Assembly (NCBI RefSeq): GCF_000955955.1
Contig: NZ_JYJG01000248.1
Location: 1 to 31,785 of the forward strand
Source: Lentzea aerocolonigenes
GTDB taxonomy: Bacteria; Actinomycetota; Actinomycetes; Mycobacteriales; Pseudonocardiaceae
DNA length: 31,785 nt
Reading direction: 5' to 3'
Shown: piece after piece, positions 7,381 to 14,501 of the stretch
How positions within the stretch are numbered: position 1 is the stretch's first letter
How the letters are laid out: every line of letters starts with the position of its first letter
The notes under the pieces: generated by a model
The model's database searches: none
The model's input: the letters and a program-made list of their open reading frames with translations, nothing else
Told to the model about the DNA's origin: nothing
Made by a program: the position numbers and the translations under genes

Positions 7381-7530
7381 TCAGCTCGACACGACGCGGA
7401 GCAGGCGGCAGCCCGTGAGGGTCATCAGGATCATGGCGAGGCCAGCCAGCAGCGACTGGCAGAAGAAGGCGACGGCGACAGCGGCGCAGAGGCCGGCAAA
7501 CCTGGCACCGCGGATCTCCTGGCGGGTCAT
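7381..7530 (-). CDS. 49-aa single-span membrane protein
   Basis: A short frame read directly from the sequence: ATG at 7530, stop TGA at 7383-7381. It begins MTRQEIRGARFAGLC. About 30 hydrophobic residues follow (Ala/Val/Phe then Leu/Met-rich), enough for one long or two short membrane spans, and a short basic tail ends it. The ATG overlaps the stop of the 93-aa gene upstream as ATGA, which supports translation by coupling. A strong hairpin follows the stop. Function is unknown. Confidence 0.6.
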   Translation of the reverse strand: MTRQEIRGARFAGLCAAVAVAFFCQSLLAGLAMILMTLTGCRLLRVVSS

Positions 7531-7808
7531 CGGGACACGTCCCCGCGAGCAGCGACTTCCCGGCGCTCACGGCGCACCTGAGCGGACTTCAGGCTGGCCC
7601 GGAGCATGTGCGCCCTGCGGAGCTCCACAGCGCGCTGGAGGCGAACCTCGGGAGGGAGAACGCCCTCGGGGTCGACCTCACGCTCCAGCTTGGCGAGGAA
7701 GCCCTTGCGGGCTGGTGCGGTCTCAGCCTCGCGATCGGTGGCCTTCGCCCAGCGGGTGGCGACAGCGGCTCGTGCTTGCAACGACTTCTCGGAGGAGGTG
7801 GCGGCCAT
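7527..7808 (-). CDS. Small conserved actinophage/mobile-element protein
   Basis: A 93-aa, highly charged helical protein. The pattern 'ARAAVATRWAKATDREAETAPARKG', then 'LEREVDPEGVLPPEVRLQRAVELRRAHM' and a basic end, matches a small protein I recall as common in actinobacterial prophages and integrative elements ('ARIAAHxxWA.T.DR..RTAPAR'). Its function there is unknown to me. The ATG at 7808 has only a weak ribosome site. A better one (GGAGGAG) precedes an ATG at 7827 in another frame, which opens a 34-codon reading frame ending inside this gene; re-initiation from it is possible. Confidence 0.7.
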   Translation of the reverse strand: MAATSSEKSLQARAAVATRWAKATDREAETAPARKGFLAKLEREVDPEGVLPPEVRLQRAVELRRAHMLRASLKSAQVRRERREVAARGDVSR

Positions 7809-7884
7809 CTGGGGCTCTCGCCTTCATGTCTGGCTCCTCCGGTGCGGTGCGTTCGATGTGGACACGAACAGCACAACAGGCACA

Positions 7885-7895
7885 AGCGTTGTACG
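7885..7895. repeat. 11-bp direct repeat flanking integrase, copy 1
   Basis: AGCGTTGTACG occurs here and again at 8930-8940, on either side of the integrase gene and in the same orientation. This copy lies about 80 bases upstream of the 93-aa gene, in a 199-bp stretch (7809-8007) with no convincing gene. Shorter GCGTTGT (7986-7992) and inverted ACAACG (7926-7931) copies lie close by. Candidate arm-type or operator site. Confidence 0.35.
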
Positions 7896-8007
7896 CAAAC
7901 TAGGTGTAGCTGGAATCCTTATTACACAACGGCTTCTGCGAGACGAAGACCACTCGTTCGGCGCAGTATCACGAGCTCGAAGGTGGCGTTGTCCGTCGTA
8001 CTGAAGG

Positions 8008-8904
8008 TCAGAGTCGGTTGCCGCGCCCCAGCTTGCGTGCTGCATGAGCCGCTCGCTGCTGAGCTGTGCTGCGGCCGTAGACCTCCAACATGACGTCGCT
8101 CGTCCACCCTGCCAGGCGCTTGAGGTCACGCTCTTGGCCGCCGCTGAGCAGGTAGTCGTGGGCGAACGTATGCCTGAACCGGTGGGGGTTGATGTGGTCC
8201 AGGCCTGCCTGCTTGGCCATGACGCCCAGGCGGTCACGGACACCATCGACAGACCAGGCACCACGCTGTGAAAGGAACAGCGCCTTGGTCGTACGAGCGT
8301 GCTTGCTCTTGGCCCGTTCACGGATGTAGCGCTCAACAGCGCGGAAGGTCTTGGCGCTCGGATAGACGAGGCGGACCTTGTCACCCTTGCCGGTCACCTG
8401 GATGACCTCGGCGTCCAGGTCGACGTGGTCAAGCTGGATCCCGCACAGTTCGGCGACGCGCAAGCCGCAGTCGAAGAACAGCCGGACCATCGCCTCATCA
8501 CGACGCGATCGGAAGTCCTTGCCCTTGCAGAGCTTCAGCAACGCGGCCAGTTCATCGTCGACCAGCACGGGCACCGGCTTCTCGGGAACCTCAGGCGCCT
8601 CCATCCCCGCCATCACGTTCTTGTCGCGAATCTCCTCCACGACCAACCACCGCGAGAACCGGCGCAGACCACGGAAGCGGACTGCGACCGTGCCAGGCGC
8701 CTTCGTCCCCTTGAGCTCGTTCATCCACTCACGCACGGCGAGCCGGGTGAATTCGTCGAGCTCCGGCTCCCTTCCTTCCCGCACAAGCCACTCCGAGAAG
8801 AAGCGGATGCTCTGACCGTAGAGAACCCTTGTGCGCTCTGACTTTCCGTCCGCTCTCAGCGCTCTGTCGAAGGATGCTGCGAGCCGATCAAGCCGCTCTG
8901 ACAT
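8008..8904 (-). CDS. int: Tyrosine integrase of the prophage
   Basis: A 298-aa site-specific tyrosine recombinase. Residues about 1-100 are the SAM-like core-binding domain ('KSERTRVLYGQSIRFFSEWL'). The catalytic domain carries the expected residues in order: Arg in 'CGLRVAELCGI', Lys in 'VTGKGDKVRLV', 'HRFRHTFAH' (HxxR), 'LAGWTSDVM', and the nucleophile Tyr in 'LEVYGRS'. It is Xer-sized and lacks an obvious N-terminal arm-binding domain. The ATG at 8904 has no clear ribosome site, so the message may be leaderless or weakly translated. Position at the right edge of the phage genes, with a host gene 51 bp away, places the attachment junction nearby. Confidence 0.92.
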   Translation of the reverse strand: MSERLDRLAASFDRALRADGKSERTRVLYGQSIRFFSEWLVREGREPELDEFTRLAVREWMNELKGTKAPGTVAVRFRGLRRFSRWLVVEEIRDKNVMAGMEAPEVPEKPVPVLVDDELAALLKLCKGKDFRSRRDEAMVRLFFDCGLRVAELCGIQLDHVDLDAEVIQVTGKGDKVRLVYPSAKTFRAVERYIRERAKSKHARTTKALFLSQRGAWSVDGVRDRLGVMAKQAGLDHINPHRFRHTFAHDYLLSGGQERDLKRLAGWTSDVMLEVYGRSTAQQRAAHAARKLGRGNRL

Positions 8905-8929
8905 GGTTCGAGAGGTTATCAGGCGAGTG

Positions 8930-8940
8930 AGCGTTGTACG
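8930..8940. repeat. 11-bp direct repeat flanking integrase, copy 2
   Basis: Second copy of AGCGTTGTACG, 26-36 bases upstream of the integrase ATG, within the 50-bp gap between the integrase and the host polymerase gene. It could be an integrase or excisionase arm site, an operator in the integrase promoter, or part of the attachment junction. Confidence 0.35.
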
Positions 8941-8954
8941 GATCCCGCCGATCG

Positions 8955-9974
8955 CTACTCTTTCGCGTTTCCGCTGGTAGGACGCTTAGCGCGCGACGGC
9001 TGCACGCGCATCGGCTCGCCCGGCATCTTCGGGTAGTCCGGCGGGTACGGCATCTCGCCGCGCGGATCGGCCGCGTACCACTCCAGCAGCGTCTCGATGC
9101 CGAACGCCTCGGAGTCCAGCCCGGCATGCAGGTCGCCGCGCTCGTCCAGCAACTTCGGCACGGTCAGCACGTCGAAGTCGTCAGGGTCCACAGAGGACAG
9201 TTCGTCCCACGTGACCGGAGTCGAGACCGTCGCGCGCGCAGTCCCCCGCACCGACCAGGCCGAAGCGATCGTGCGGTCGCGGGCGGCCTGGTTGAAGTCG
9301 ATGAAGACGCGCTCGCCGCGCTCTTCCTTCCACCACGCCGAAGTCGCCTGCGAAGGCGCCCGCTTCTCCACCTCACGGGCCAGCGCGATCACCGCGTGGC
9401 GGACGTCGATGAAGTCCCACTCAGGCCGGATCCGCACGGCCACGTGGATGCCGCGCCCACCGGACGTCTTCGGGTAGCCGGTCAACCCGGCGTCGGCCAG
9501 GACCTCGCGCAACACCAAGGCGACACGAGCGGCGTCGGAGAAGTCCGTGCCGGGCTGCGGGTCCAGGTCGATGCGCAGCTCGTCGGGGTGATCGACGTCG
9601 GAGCGGCGGACGGGCCACGGGTGGAAGTCGAAGGTGCCCAGGTTCGCGGCCCACACGATCACGGCCTCTGAGGTCGGGCAGATCTCGTCCGCGGGACGGC
9701 CGGACGGGAACTTGACCTGCACCGTCTCCACGTAGTCGGGCGCACCCTTGGGCACGCGCTTCTGGTAGAACGCCTCGCCCTCCACGCCGTCGACGTAGCG
9801 CTTCAGAACCACGGGGCGGTCGCGCAGCACGGTCAGCAGATGTGGCGCCACCGTGCGGTAGTACTCGACCACCTGGCCCTTGGTGATGCCGCGCGCGGGG
9901 AAGTACGGCTTGTCCGGGTTGGACACGCGCACCAGCTGGTCACCGACCTGAAGCTCGATCGCCTTGGAAGCCAC
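8955..9974 (-). CDS. Stand-alone LigD-type polymerase domain protein (NHEJ primase-polymerase)
   Basis: A 339-aa archaeo-eukaryotic primase-type polymerase like the polymerase domain of LigD, which fills gaps with ribonucleotides during non-homologous end joining with Ku and a ligase. Metal-binding Asp136 and Asp138 are in 'LRIDLDPQPG', 'SGGRGIHV' (171-178) is the nucleotide-binding segment with its histidine, and Asp226 is in 'VFIDFNQAARDRTIASAWS'. Start is GTG at 9974. There is no ligase or nuclease domain and no ku gene in the window, so partners must be encoded elsewhere. The C-terminus is a short basic tail. It is the first host gene beside the prophage, and its 3' end at 8955 appears intact. 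Confidence 0.9.
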   Translation of the reverse strand: MASKAIELQVGDQLVRVSNPDKPYFPARGITKGQVVEYYRTVAPHLLTVLRDRPVVLKRYVDGVEGEAFYQKRVPKGAPDYVETVQVKFPSGRPADEICPTSEAVIVWAANLGTFDFHPWPVRRSDVDHPDELRIDLDPQPGTDFSDAARVALVLREVLADAGLTGYPKTSGGRGIHVAVRIRPEWDFIDVRHAVIALAREVEKRAPSQATSAWWKEERGERVFIDFNQAARDRTIASAWSVRGTARATVSTPVTWDELSSVDPDDFDVLTVPKLLDERGDLHAGLDSEAFGIETLLEWYAADPRGEMPYPPDYPKMPGEPMRVQPSRAKRPTSGNAKE

Positions 9975-9983
9975 GCCGAAACA

Positions 9984-10583
9984 CTAAAGGCCGCGGACGA
10001 ACGCCGCGAGCGCCATCTCGAAGCTGTCGCGGTCCAGTTCGCGTGCTACGCCCGGCAGCAGGTGTGCGCGGTCGAGGTGCGGGTAGCGGTCCGAGTAGTC
10101 GGCAGGGTCTGCCGAGAAACCGCTGGAGAAGGTGCTCAACGCGGATCCGAACACGATGTACATCAGGCCCGCGGCGATCATCGTGGCTTCGCGGCGCGAC
10201 CAGCCGGCGGAGACCAGGGCGCCGTGCAGCAGGTCCAGGCGTTGCAACGACTCGGCACGGCCCGCGGGACCGTACGCCAGGAACGGGACGATGTTCGGGT
10301 GTGACGACAACGCCGCACGGTATGAGCGTGCGCAGCGCAGCAGACCCTCCCGCCAGTCGACGGTGAACCCCGTAACGTCGACTGCAGACAGTATGGAGGA
10401 TGCGATGTCGTTCAGCAGCTGGTCCTTCGTGCGGACGTGCCCGTACAGCGAGGCGGCCTGAACGCCCAGCTCAGCGGCCAGCTTGCGCATCGACAGGCCG
10501 TCCAGGCCGTCGCGGTCGATGATGGCCAGGGCCGTCGACCGGATGCGATCGGGGCTCAACAGAGGGGTGCTCGGCCGGGGCAT
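9984..10583 (-). CDS. TetR-family transcriptional regulator
   Basis: A 199-aa repressor. The N-terminal HTH covers about residues 12-55 ('RSTALAIIDRDGLDGLSMRKLAAELGVQAASLYGHVRTKDQLLNDI'), and the rest is a helical ligand-binding domain of the TetR_C type. The ATG at 10583 gives the family's normal length and N-terminus; the frame continues upstream into the antisense of the neighbouring gene and is not used. It is divergent from the acyl-CoA dehydrogenase operon across 40 bases that contain a palindrome. Auto-repression and control of that operon, perhaps relieved by an acyl-CoA, is the usual arrangement and is inferred here. Confidence 0.9.
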   Translation of the reverse strand: MPRPSTPLLSPDRIRSTALAIIDRDGLDGLSMRKLAAELGVQAASLYGHVRTKDQLLNDIASSILSAVDVTGFTVDWREGLLRCARSYRAALSSHPNIVPFLAYGPAGRAESLQRLDLLHGALVSAGWSRREATMIAAGLMYIVFGSALSTFSSGFSADPADYSDRYPHLDRAHLLPGVARELDRDSFEMALAAFVRGL

Positions 10584-10590
10584 GTGAGTT

Positions 10591-10609
10591 AACCTAACAC
10601 TGTTCGGTT
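10591..10609. promoter_or_regulatory. Probable TetR operator
   Basis: AACCTAACACTGTTCGGTT is a 19-bp palindrome with eight of nine pairs matching around a central base (AACCxAACA/TGTTxGGTT). It fills the short gap between the TetR gene and the divergent acyl-CoA dehydrogenase gene, and overlaps a TAGGTT -10-like hexamer for the regulator. Size, symmetry and position are those of a TetR operator. Confidence 0.65.
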
Positions 10610-10623
10610 TCTCAGGAGGACCC

Positions 10624-11769
10624 GTGGACTTGACGCTTTCGGACGAACACCGGCAGCTCAGGGAGCTGGCGCGGCGCTTCACGGATGAGCGCATCGTCCC
10701 CAACGCCACGCGCTGGGACCGCGAGGAGGCCATCGACAAGGACCTCGTCCCGGCACTTGGCGAGGTCGGGTTCCTCGGGCTCGGCATCGACGAACAGTAC
10801 GGGGGCTCGGGCGGCGACAACCTGGCCTACTGCCTGGTGCTCGAAGAGGTCGCACGCGGAGACTCCGCGGTGAGAGGCATCATCTCGGTGTCACTCGGAC
10901 TGGTCGCCAAGTCGATCGCGAAGCACGGCACCGAAGAGCAGAAGCAACGCTGGTTGCCCGGCCTGACGCAAGGCACGCAGATCGGCTGCTTCGCCCTCAC
11001 CGAACCCGGCACCGGATCAGACGCCGGCAGCCTCGCCACCAAAGCCACGAAAACGGACAACGGCTGGACCATCAACGGCCGCAAGGTCTTCATCACCAAC
11101 GGCACGTGGGCGGACGTCGCACTGGTCTTCGCACGCACCGGCGGACCAGGTCCCAAGGGCATCTCGGCGTTCCTCGTCCCGACAGACGCGAAAGGCTTCA
11201 CCGCCACCGAGATCAAGGGCAAGCTCGGCATGCGCGGCCAGGCCACCGCCGAGATCACCCTCGAAGACGTCGAGGTCGACCACGACGCCCTGCTCAGCGA
11301 AGAAGGCTTCAAGCTCGCGATGCAGGCACTCGACAAGGGCCGCATGTCGGTCGCCGCAGGCTGCGTCGGAGCAGCAAGAGGCGCTCTCGAAGCAGCGCTC
11401 AAGTACGCCAAGGAACGCGAACAGTTCGGCAAACCCATCGCGGGCTTCCAGCTGGTCCAGGAACTGATCGCCGACATGGCCGTGGAAACCGACGCCGCGA
11501 GGCTCCTGACCTGGCGCGTCGCCGACCTGGCCGACCGCGACCAGCCGTTCGGCACCGAGGCCAGCATGGCCAAGCTCTTCGCCAGCGAAGCCGCCGTGAA
11601 GGTCGCCAACAACGCCATCCAGGTCTTCGGCGGCTACGGCTACATCGACGAGTACCCCGTGGGCAAGTACCTGCGAGACGCCCGCGTCACCACCCTCTAC
11701 GAGGGCACCAGCCAGATCCAGAAACTGCTCATCGGCCGTGCGCTGACCGGCATCAGTGCCTTTTTCTAG
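10624..11769 (+). CDS. Acyl-CoA dehydrogenase 1
   Basis: A 381-aa FAD-dependent dehydrogenase that introduces the alpha-beta double bond into acyl-CoA thioesters. The order is N-terminal helical domain (1-115), beta domain with the signature 'CFALTEPGTGSDAGS', and C-terminal helical domain ending 'TTLYEGTSQIQKLLIGRAL'. Glu360 in YEGTS is the expected catalytic base, and 'QVFGGYGYIDEYPVGKYLRD' is also typical. Start is GTG with AGGAGG six bases upstream. It leads an operon with a second dehydrogenase and a MaoC-type hydratase, all probably controlled by the divergent TetR protein. Substrate cannot be told from the sequence; short-chain or branched-chain acyl-CoA is the commonest for this subtype. 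Confidence 0.93.
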   Translation: MDLTLSDEHRQLRELARRFTDERIVPNATRWDREEAIDKDLVPALGEVGFLGLGIDEQYGGSGGDNLAYCLVLEEVARGDSAVRGIISVSLGLVAKSIAKHGTEEQKQRWLPGLTQGTQIGCFALTEPGTGSDAGSLATKATKTDNGWTINGRKVFITNGTWADVALVFARTGGPGPKGISAFLVPTDAKGFTATEIKGKLGMRGQATAEITLEDVEVDHDALLSEEGFKLAMQALDKGRMSVAAGCVGAARGALEAALKYAKEREQFGKPIAGFQLVQELIADMAVETDAARLLTWRVADLADRDQPFGTEASMAKLFASEAAVKVANNAIQVFGGYGYIDEYPVGKYLRDARVTTLYEGTSQIQKLLIGRALTGISAFF

Positions 11770-11793
11770 GGCATTCCCTCAAGGAGAAGAACA

Positions 11794-12963
11794 ATGGACT
11801 TCACGCTCGACGACGAGCAGAAGGAGATCCGCGACTGGGTGCGGACCTTCGTGCGCAAGGAGATCATCCCGCTGGAGCCCGAGGTGCTGCGCCGCGAACG
11901 CGCCGGCCAGCCCGGCCTGCCCAAGGACGAGCTCAAGGCGTTGCAGGACAAGGCGAAGCAGGCCGGGTTCTTCGGTGTCAACACGCCGCAGGAGTACGGC
12001 GGCATGGGCCTCGGCGGCATGATGACCGCGCTCATCGAGGCCGAGCTCGGGCGGAGCTTCGTGCCGTTCCGGTTCGGCGGCTACGCGGACAACATCCTGT
12101 TCCACGGCAACGAGGAGCAGAAGCAGCGCTACCTGCTGCCGACGATCTCCGGCGAGCGCGTCTCGTGCTTCGCGATCACCGAGCCCGGCGCCGGCAGTGA
12201 CGCCAAGGCCATCCGCACCACCGCCGTGAAGGACGGCGACGAGTGGGTGATCAACGGCGAGAAGACGTTCATCACCCAGGGCAACGAAGCCGACTTCGTG
12301 ATGGTCTTCGCGATCACCGACAAGGAGAAGGGCGCCGACGGCGGCGTCACGTGCTTCCTCGTCGACCGCGACATGGGCTGGAAGTCCGAGCCCATCCCGA
12401 CCATGGGCCAGTGGGGCCCGGCGGCACTGGTGTTCGACAACGTGCGCGTGCCGCACGAGAACATCCTCGGCGAGGAGGGCAAGGGCTTCAACCTCGCGAT
12501 GCAGTGGATCGGTCAGGGCCGCTACCTGCTGCCCGCCCGTGCACTCGGCAGCGTCGAACGCCTCGTCGAAATGGCCATCGAGCAGGCCAAGAACCGTGTC
12601 ACGTTCGGCCAGCCCATCGCCGAGTACCAGGCGATCCAGTGGATGATCGCGGACTCCGCGGTCGAGATCGAAGCGCTTCGCTGGCTCGTGCTGCACGCCG
12701 CGTGGCTCGTCGACCAGAAGCAGGACTCGCGGCAGGCGCAGTCCATCGCGAAGCTCTACGGCGGCATCAAGGCCAACGAGATCGTCGACCGCGTCCTGCA
12801 GATCCACGGCGGCATGGGCTACACGCGTGAGCTGCCGATCGAGCGCTGGTACCGCGAGCTGCGGCTGCTGCGGATCTACGAGGGCACCGACGAGATCCAG
12901 CGCCGCACGATCGCCCGCAACCTCCTCAAGGGCCACGCGAACGTACGGGGCACGCTCGGTTAG
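11794..12963 (+). CDS. Acyl-CoA dehydrogenase 2
   Basis: A 389-aa member of the same superfamily but clearly a different branch from its neighbour. It has 'CFAITEPGAGSDAKA', 'HGGMGYTRELPIERWYRELR' and 'RIYEGTDEIQRRTIARNLLKG', with Glu363 as the likely base. Its N-terminal region ('EPEVLRRERAGQPGLPKDEL') has the longer loop seen in medium- or aromatic/branched-acyl dehydrogenases. AAGGAG eight bases before the ATG supports the start, and only 24 bases separate it from the first dehydrogenase. Because each protein keeps its own glutamate, they are probably two separate enzymes, not a heteromer with one dead subunit. Confidence 0.93.
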   Translation: MDFTLDDEQKEIRDWVRTFVRKEIIPLEPEVLRRERAGQPGLPKDELKALQDKAKQAGFFGVNTPQEYGGMGLGGMMTALIEAELGRSFVPFRFGGYADNILFHGNEEQKQRYLLPTISGERVSCFAITEPGAGSDAKAIRTTAVKDGDEWVINGEKTFITQGNEADFVMVFAITDKEKGADGGVTCFLVDRDMGWKSEPIPTMGQWGPAALVFDNVRVPHENILGEEGKGFNLAMQWIGQGRYLLPARALGSVERLVEMAIEQAKNRVTFGQPIAEYQAIQWMIADSAVEIEALRWLVLHAAWLVDQKQDSRQAQSIAKLYGGIKANEIVDRVLQIHGGMGYTRELPIERWYRELRLLRIYEGTDEIQRRTIARNLLKGHANVRGTLG

Positions 12964-12978
12964 TTCTATCTTGGGAAA

Positions 12979-13728
12979 GTGCTCAACCACGACATCCTCG
13001 GCGTCGTCGAACGACAGGTCCGCACCTGGTCGCGAGACGACGCCGAGGTGTACGCGGCGGCGACGGGCGGCTACTCCCCCGCCTTCGCCATCCCGTTGCT
13101 GCAGCACGGCGGCCCGCAGCTCGGGCTGACCGGCGCCGACATGACCCAGGTCCTGCACGCCGAGCAGTCGCTGTGGCTGCACGAACCACTCCCGCGGCAA
13201 GGCTCCGCGGTCGTCACCAAGACCGTCACCGGCATCTACGACAAGGGCTCGGGAGCGCTGGTCGTCAGCACCTGGGAGTCGGCGTACGCGAAGACCCGCT
13301 CGTCGTGCTTCCTCAAGGGCGAAGGCGGTTTCGGCGGCGAACGCGGCGACACCCGCGCCTTCGAAGTCCCCGGCACCGAACCCGAGGTCGGCTACTTCCG
13401 GACCACGCGGGACCAGGCGCTGCGGTACTGCGAGACCGGCGACGTCAACCCGATGCACCACGACGAGGAGTTCGCCCGGCGCGCAGGCTTCGCACGACCC
13501 ATCCTGCACGGCCTGTGCACGCTCGGAATCACCGTGCGCGGCAAGCACTTCACCGAGCTGCACGCCCGCTTCACCGCCCCGGTGCTGCCCGGTGACGAGC
13601 TGAAGATCGAGCACTGGCCGACCGGCGAGTTCCGCGCGTCGACAGGCGACGGACAAGTAATCATCGGATGGGTTCGGTTTTCCGAAGTGGACAGCCCCCG
13701 AAATTCCGGACGATCGGGGCATGAGTAG
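12979..13728 (+). CDS. MaoC-like double hot-dog hydratase/dehydratase
   Basis: A 249-aa protein starting at GTG. It has two hot-dog halves: an N-terminal FAS1-type dehydratase-like half (to about residue 125) and a C-terminal MaoC half. The latter carries the hydratase-2 motif 'YCETGDVNPMHHDEEFARRAGFARPILHG', whose Asp and His are the catalytic pair. It would hydrate enoyl-CoA made by the upstream dehydrogenases, giving two consecutive steps of beta-oxidation or a related catabolic route. It lies 15 bases after the second dehydrogenase, and its end overlaps the next gene by eight bases. The C-terminal 15 residues are disordered. Confidence 0.85.
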   Translation: MLNHDILGVVERQVRTWSRDDAEVYAAATGGYSPAFAIPLLQHGGPQLGLTGADMTQVLHAEQSLWLHEPLPRQGSAVVTKTVTGIYDKGSGALVVSTWESAYAKTRSSCFLKGEGGFGGERGDTRAFEVPGTEPEVGYFRTTRDQALRYCETGDVNPMHHDEEFARRAGFARPILHGLCTLGITVRGKHFTELHARFTAPVLPGDELKIEHWPTGEFRASTGDGQVIIGWVRFSEVDSPRNSGRSGHE

Positions 13729-14281
13729 TGCCCTGGCGACCGTGGACTCCGGACTCGAACCGGTGCGCGTTGCGGTGGAGTCCCGAGACCTGATCAGCGC
13801 GGCCGGTGTGACCCACCTGTTGAAGACATCACCGCGGGTGCGGGTGGTGCAGGAACGTTCGGACGCGCACGTCTTACTCGCGATCGTGAACGAACTCTGC
13901 GCCCAGCAGGCGGCCAGGCTCCGGGCCATCGGCTCGTCGCGGATCGTGGTGATCGCGGCACGGGTGCACGACCTCACACCCTCGATCGCGGCCCAGGCGG
14001 GGCTCGCGAACCCGTTGCGGCGCGCGGACGTCAACGCCGAACGCCTGATCAGGCTGCTCGTCGCCGGACAGGCAGTGCAGGAGCGGTCGACGGTGCTGAA
14101 CGACCGCGATCTGCAGCTGCTCCGGCTGCTGGCCGACGGCGCGACGATCGCGGAGGTCGCGGCGCGGCTGTTCTGCTCGGAGCGGACCGTCAAGTACGCG
14201 CTGCACCAGTTGCTGGAACGGTTCGGGCTGCGCAACCGGGTGCACGCCGTGGCCTGGGCCATCCGTTCCAATCTGCTCTAA
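13721..14281 (+). CDS. LuxR/NarL-type DNA-binding regulator
   Basis: A 186-aa protein. The C-terminal LuxR-type HTH occupies about residues 125-180 ('LNDRDLQLLRLLADGATIAEVAARLFCSERTVKYALHQLLERFGLRNR'). The N-terminal 110 residues resemble a degenerate response-regulator receiver: a beta strand 'PVRVAVES' is present, but the aspartate normally phosphorylated is replaced around 'HVLLAIVNE'. It is therefore probably an orphan regulator not controlled by phosphorylation. It overlaps the hydratase gene by eight bases and so belongs to the acyl-CoA operon. Its stop overlaps the end of a convergent 36-codon frame. Confidence 0.85.
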   Translation: MSSALATVDSGLEPVRVAVESRDLISAAGVTHLLKTSPRVRVVQERSDAHVLLAIVNELCAQQAARLRAIGSSRIVVIAARVHDLTPSIAAQAGLANPLRRADVNAERLIRLLVAGQAVQERSTVLNDRDLQLLRLLADGATIAEVAARLFCSERTVKYALHQLLERFGLRNRVHAVAWAIRSNLL

Positions 14282-14388
14282 GCCGCGCGGGAAGCGTGGT
14301 ACTGGTCCCAGGTGATCGTGCCCAGCAGCACGTCGTGCACGTCGTGCTCAGGTGCTGCGGGCGCGATCGGCTCGTTGTCGGCAGACAT
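14278..14388 (-). CDS. Possible 36-aa peptide gene
   Basis: A short frame read directly from the sequence: ATG at 14388, stop TAG at 14280-14278. It starts MSADNEPIAPAAPEHDV and ends 'DVLLGTITWDQYHASRAA'. GGGAG lies eight bases before the ATG. The N-terminal half is acidic and Pro/Ala-rich. The C-terminal half contains 'LLGTITWDQY', giving a leader-plus-core look, but there is no cysteine and no modification enzyme nearby. It follows the LAL regulator gene on the same strand. It could be a signalling or regulatory peptide, or a chance frame. Confidence 0.4.
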   Translation of the reverse strand: MSADNEPIAPAAPEHDVHDVLLGTITWDQYHASRAA

Positions 14389-14476
14389 GGTGTGGCTCCC
14401 GTCGTTTCGTTGCTGTTGCTGGCAAAGAACGACGGGATCACCGTGCCCGGTTCACATCCGTTCGGGTGACCACGAA

Positions 14477-14501
14477 TCTCAAATGGGAGTCTCAAATGGG
14501 A
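14477..14501. repeat. Tandem 12-bp direct repeat at the end of the LAL gene
   Basis: TCTCAAATGGGA occurs twice with one base between. The second copy contains the stop codon of the LAL gene. It is AT-richer than its surroundings and lies 89 bases upstream of the possible 36-aa gene. Could be a protein-binding site or a recent slippage duplication. Confidence 0.4.

Noticed and set aside
7723..7827. 34-codon frame with a strong ribosome site (ATG at 7827)
   Set aside because: It ends inside the 93-aa gene in another frame and its product looks non-biological; noted only as a possible leader for re-initiation.
8881..8960. GGTTCGA near the integrase start as a possible tRNA T-arm/attachment site
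   Set aside because: No acceptor, D-arm or anticodon stem can be built around it on either strand.
10624..12963. The two acyl-CoA dehydrogenases as one heteromeric enzyme with an inactive subunit
   Set aside because: Both keep the catalytic glutamate and the FAD-binding signatures, so each can be active by itself.
11779..14271. 830-codon open frame on the minus strand
   Set aside because: Antisense to an acyl-CoA dehydrogenase, the MaoC-type gene and the LuxR-type gene, all of which have family motifs.
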